Source: CAZJKE01 sp964555625 | GTDB taxonomy: Bacteria; Planctomycetota; Phycisphaerae; Phycisphaerales; SM1A02 | NCBI GenBank assembly: GCA_964555625.1 | Contig: CAZKTE010000065.1 | Location: forward strand, 1 to 7,852 | DNA length: 7,852 bases | Direction: 5' to 3' | Shown: positions 6,309 through 7,852 of the stretch, one piece after another | Position numbering within the stretch: position 1 is the first letter of the stretch | Layout: each line of letters begins with the position of its first letter | Translations under genes and position numbers: made by a program | Notes under the pieces: model-generated | Told to the model about the DNA's origin: nothing | Databases searched by the model: none | What the model saw: the letters and a program-made list of their open reading frames with translations, nothing else

Positions 6309-6381
6309 GCGGGCGTAGCTCAGTTGGCAGAGCGTCAGCCTTCCAAGCTGAATGTCGAGGGTTCGAGTCCCTTCGCCCGCT
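6309..6381 (+). tRNA. tRNA-Gly (anticodon UCC)
   Basis: The full cloverleaf is visible. The acceptor stem GCGGGCG (6309-6315) pairs with CGCCCGC (6374-6380), with U as discriminator at 6381, usual for bacterial tRNA-Gly. The D stem is GCTC/GAGC (6318-6321/6330-6333). The anticodon stem is TCAGC/GCTGA (6335-6339/6347-6351), with a 7-nt loop CTTCCAA and anticodon TCC at 6342-6344. The variable loop has 5 nt. The T stem (6357-6361/6369-6373) has one G-U pair and loop TTCGAGT. It reads GGA/GGG. The 3' CCA is not encoded (TGC follows), so CCA addition must be enzymatic. A weak -10-like TAAGAT lies at 6293-6298; no clear -35 was found. Confidence 0.97.
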
Positions 6382-6449
6382 TGCTCCCTACGAACGGTGG
6401 ACAAATAGACCACCTGAAAAGCCCCTTTGGCTAAGGCGCGAGGCCAGGA
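6382..6449 (+). other. Spacer between tRNA-Gly and membrane-protein gene
   Basis: These 68 nt hold GGTGG/CCACC (6396-6400/6410-6414, 9-nt loop) followed shortly by four A residues, and a small AGCC/GGCT element (6420-6423/6429-6432). Both stems are short and lack a T tract, so no terminator is called. GAGG at 6440-6443 is the likely ribosome binding site of the following gene, 6 nt from its ATG. Confidence 0.45.
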
Positions 6450-6863
6450 ATGATTCGAAACATTTGCTCAGTGGTGGGCGGCTTGGCTGTGGGCATGGGG
6501 GTGAACATGGCCATTGTCATGCTGGCGGGCCTGCTGTTCCCAATGCCCGAGGGTCTGGACTTCGCTGACAGCGAAGCGGTGTCTGCGTACATCGCGGGCC
6601 TTCCCCCGGTTGCAATGCTGCTCATCATGGGCGCTCATCTAGCTCAAGCGTTTACTGGAGGCTGGCTTGCCGCACTGATCAGCAAGAACCGCCCAATGCT
6701 TGTGGCAATGATTGTCGGGGGCCTCTCACTTGTTGCGGGGTTGATCAATATGAGCAGCATCCCCTTGCCAGGCTGGATGTGGATCGAGATGCCTCTCTAC
6801 CTCGTGGCGGCATGGGCAGCCGCAAAGGTAGAGCTGGCTCGTCGTGCAGCCAGAATCAACTGA
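6450..6863 (+). CDS. Four-helix integral membrane protein, function unknown
   Basis: A 137-residue hydrophobic protein with four probable transmembrane segments at about 5-29, 51-72, 82-102 and 108-127. The loop between the first two is acidic (PEGLDFADSEAVSAY, 33-47) and the C-terminus is basic (KVELARRAARIN, 126-137), suggesting a cytoplasmic C-terminus. Gly/Ala/Met-rich helices (GGLAVGMGVNM at 10-20, MGAHLAQAFTGGW at 60-72) suggest tight packing. I do not recognise catalytic residues. Small four-helix proteins of this type are often annotated only as hypothetical or DoxX-like, which I cannot confirm. The ATG at 6450 has GAGG 6 nt upstream. The next gene starts 2 nt after its TGA, so the two are probably one operon and the product may work near the envelope with the thioredoxin-type lipoprotein. 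Confidence 0.8.
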   Translation: MIRNICSVVGGLAVGMGVNMAIVMLAGLLFPMPEGLDFADSEAVSAYIAGLPPVAMLLIMGAHLAQAFTGGWLAALISKNRPMLVAMIVGGLSLVAGLINMSSIPLPGWMWIEMPLYLVAAWAAAKVELARRAARIN

Positions 6864-6865
6864 TC

Positions 6866-7852
6866 ATGCGAGGCTTCCTGTTCAGAAATGTTGCCCATGG
6901 GATCGCCGGGCTCCTGTTCCTTGCAGGATGTCAATCGCAATTGGCCGGCACGCCGTTGTCGGTCGCGATAGCCGCTGATGGTTCGGCCCACGATGCCCAC
7001 TACACCATGCTGGTTGAGAAGCTCAACGTGCGACAGAAGCAGCACCTGGTTTTTTGCACCGCAACCGCTGGGGGCATCGCGGCACTGGATTCCTTTGTGG
7101 CGTCCTACCCCGAGAGTCCACACCGCGAGCGGACCCTCTACTTGGCAGCCATCTCCCGCTGGAACCTCTATCGCTACGCGGAAGCCGCCGACGCCTACGG
7201 CGCCTACCTCGAGGAGTTCCCAGGCCAGCGGCTCTCGAGCCTGGCGATGACCAGACTCGTCCAGTCCCTGATTCGATCCGACCAGGGGGACGCTGCCCTC
7301 GCGGCAATCGGCGACTTCAACGAGGCGCCCGGCGCAGATCAACGAGAGCTCCACCGCGCAGATGCCCTATCGCTGCTGGGCCGCGGGGAGGAGGCCGCCG
7401 AGCTGGTGGCGACCTGGATTGAACTCCAGGAGTTGGCCGGGGGCAATGCCCGCGTCATCGAGGTTGCCGCAGCGCAGCTCGCTCGCCTTGAGCGCATCGG
7501 CCAGCCGCTTGCGGACTTCGCGGTACAGCGCTACGGCAGTGACGCGATCCTCTCGCCGCAGGCGTTCCACGGGCAGGTCCTGCTGGTGGACTTCTGGGCG
7601 TCCTGGTGCAGCCCGTGCATGGCCCAGATGCCCGCGCTTGTGGGCATCTACGACACCTGCGGAGCGCGGGGATTCGAGATCCTCGGCATCAGTCTCGACG
7701 ATGACGCTGCCAAGATGGAAGGGGCCCTTACGCGGGTCGGCGCAACTTGGCCGCAGTACTTCGACGGCAAGCGGTGGCAGAACGATCTTGCGGTCCGCTT
7801 CGACGTCCACCGTGTACCGCAGACGCTCCTCGTGGATCGAGCGGGGATCGTG
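6866..7852 (+). CDS. TlpA-type thioredoxin-fold lipoprotein with helical-repeat middle, 3' end outside window
   Basis: The frame is open from the ATG at 6866 to the window end (329 codons, no stop). The N-terminus has a lipoprotein signal: Arg2/Arg7, a hydrophobic core, and lipobox LAGC with Cys22 as the lipidation site. Residues about 65-205 are helical with tetratricopeptide-like spacing ('FVASYPESPHRERTLYLAA' 77-95, 'RYAEAADAYGAYLEEFPG' 103-120). A thioredoxin domain starts near 212 (IGQPLADFAV) and contains 'VLLVDFWASWCSPCMAQMP' (238-256), with redox pair Cys248/Cys251 and the cis-Pro region VHRVPQT (Pro318). The active site CSPC is a variant of the CxPC found in TlpA/ResA-type proteins. 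The protein is probably anchored to a membrane facing the periplasm and reduces or exchanges disulfides in client proteins. No clear ribosome binding site precedes it; the 2-nt gap to the upstream gene suggests coupling. The missing end would complete the thioredoxin fold. Confidence 0.9.
   Translation, partial: MRGFLFRNVAHGIAGLLFLAGCQSQLAGTPLSVAIAADGSAHDAHYTMLVEKLNVRQKQHLVFCTATAGGIAALDSFVASYPESPHRERTLYLAAISRWNLYRYAEAADAYGAYLEEFPGQRLSSLAMTRLVQSLIRSDQGDAALAAIGDFNEAPGADQRELHRADALSLLGRGEEAAELVATWIELQELAGGNARVIEVAAAQLARLERIGQPLADFAVQRYGSDAILSPQAFHGQVLLVDFWASWCSPCMAQMPALVGIYDTCGARGFEILGISLDDDAAKMEGALTRVGATWPQYFDGKRWQNDLAVRFDVHRVPQTLLVDRAGIV

Noticed and set aside
6797..7810. Minus-strand open frames of 185 and 147 codons
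   Set aside because: They oppose the lipoprotein gene, which has a lipobox and a CSPC thioredoxin site; no motif supports the antisense frames.

Overview
The window looks like GC-rich bacterial chromosome, dense in genes on both strands. The best guess is a marine member of the Planctomycetota, possibly Phycisphaerae. That rests mainly on the truncated secreted protein at the left edge, whose 'SWLKH' and cysteine-rich style I associate from memory with exported planctomycete proteins. No taxonomic marker gene is present, so the placement is tentative. Nothing points to phage, an insertion sequence, an integron or a CRISPR array.

Layout, left to right. Positions 1-388 (minus) hold the N-terminal part of a secreted protein that runs off the window. 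Positions 389-596 are non-coding, with small inverted repeats and an AT-rich patch. Positions 597-2418 (minus) are a two-gene unit: a metallo-beta-lactamase/rhodanese fusion of the persulfide-dioxygenase type, then an ArfB-type GGQ ribosome-rescue hydrolase starting 1 nt after its stop. Positions 2527-2655 (plus) hold a 42-residue membrane-type small ORF with a good ribosome binding site; it fills most of the gap between the two minus-strand blocks. Positions 2659-6264 (minus) are a three-gene unit: a membrane-anchored bactofilin-like beta-solenoid protein, quinolinate synthase NadA and L-aspartate oxidase NadB. Positions 6309-6381 (plus) are tRNA-Gly(UCC). Positions 6450-7852 (plus) hold a four-helix membrane protein and, 2 nt later, a lipoprotein with a helical-repeat-like middle and a TlpA-type thioredoxin domain that runs off the right edge.

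Functional links. NadB oxidises L-aspartate to iminoaspartate, and NadA condenses that with dihydroxyacetone phosphate to quinolinate. The ATGA overlap of nadA and nadB suggests coupled production; nadC is not in the window. The fusion protein suggests handling of sulfane sulfur or persulfides. The right-edge pair may act at the envelope, with the TlpA-like lipoprotein in thiol-disulfide exchange.

Most genes here are recognisable housekeeping or common accessory types. I see no convincing evidence for a new multi-gene system. The least explained items are the 42-residue ORF, the bactofilin-like gene leading the nadAB unit, the edge-truncated secreted protein and the membrane-protein/thioredoxin-lipoprotein pair.
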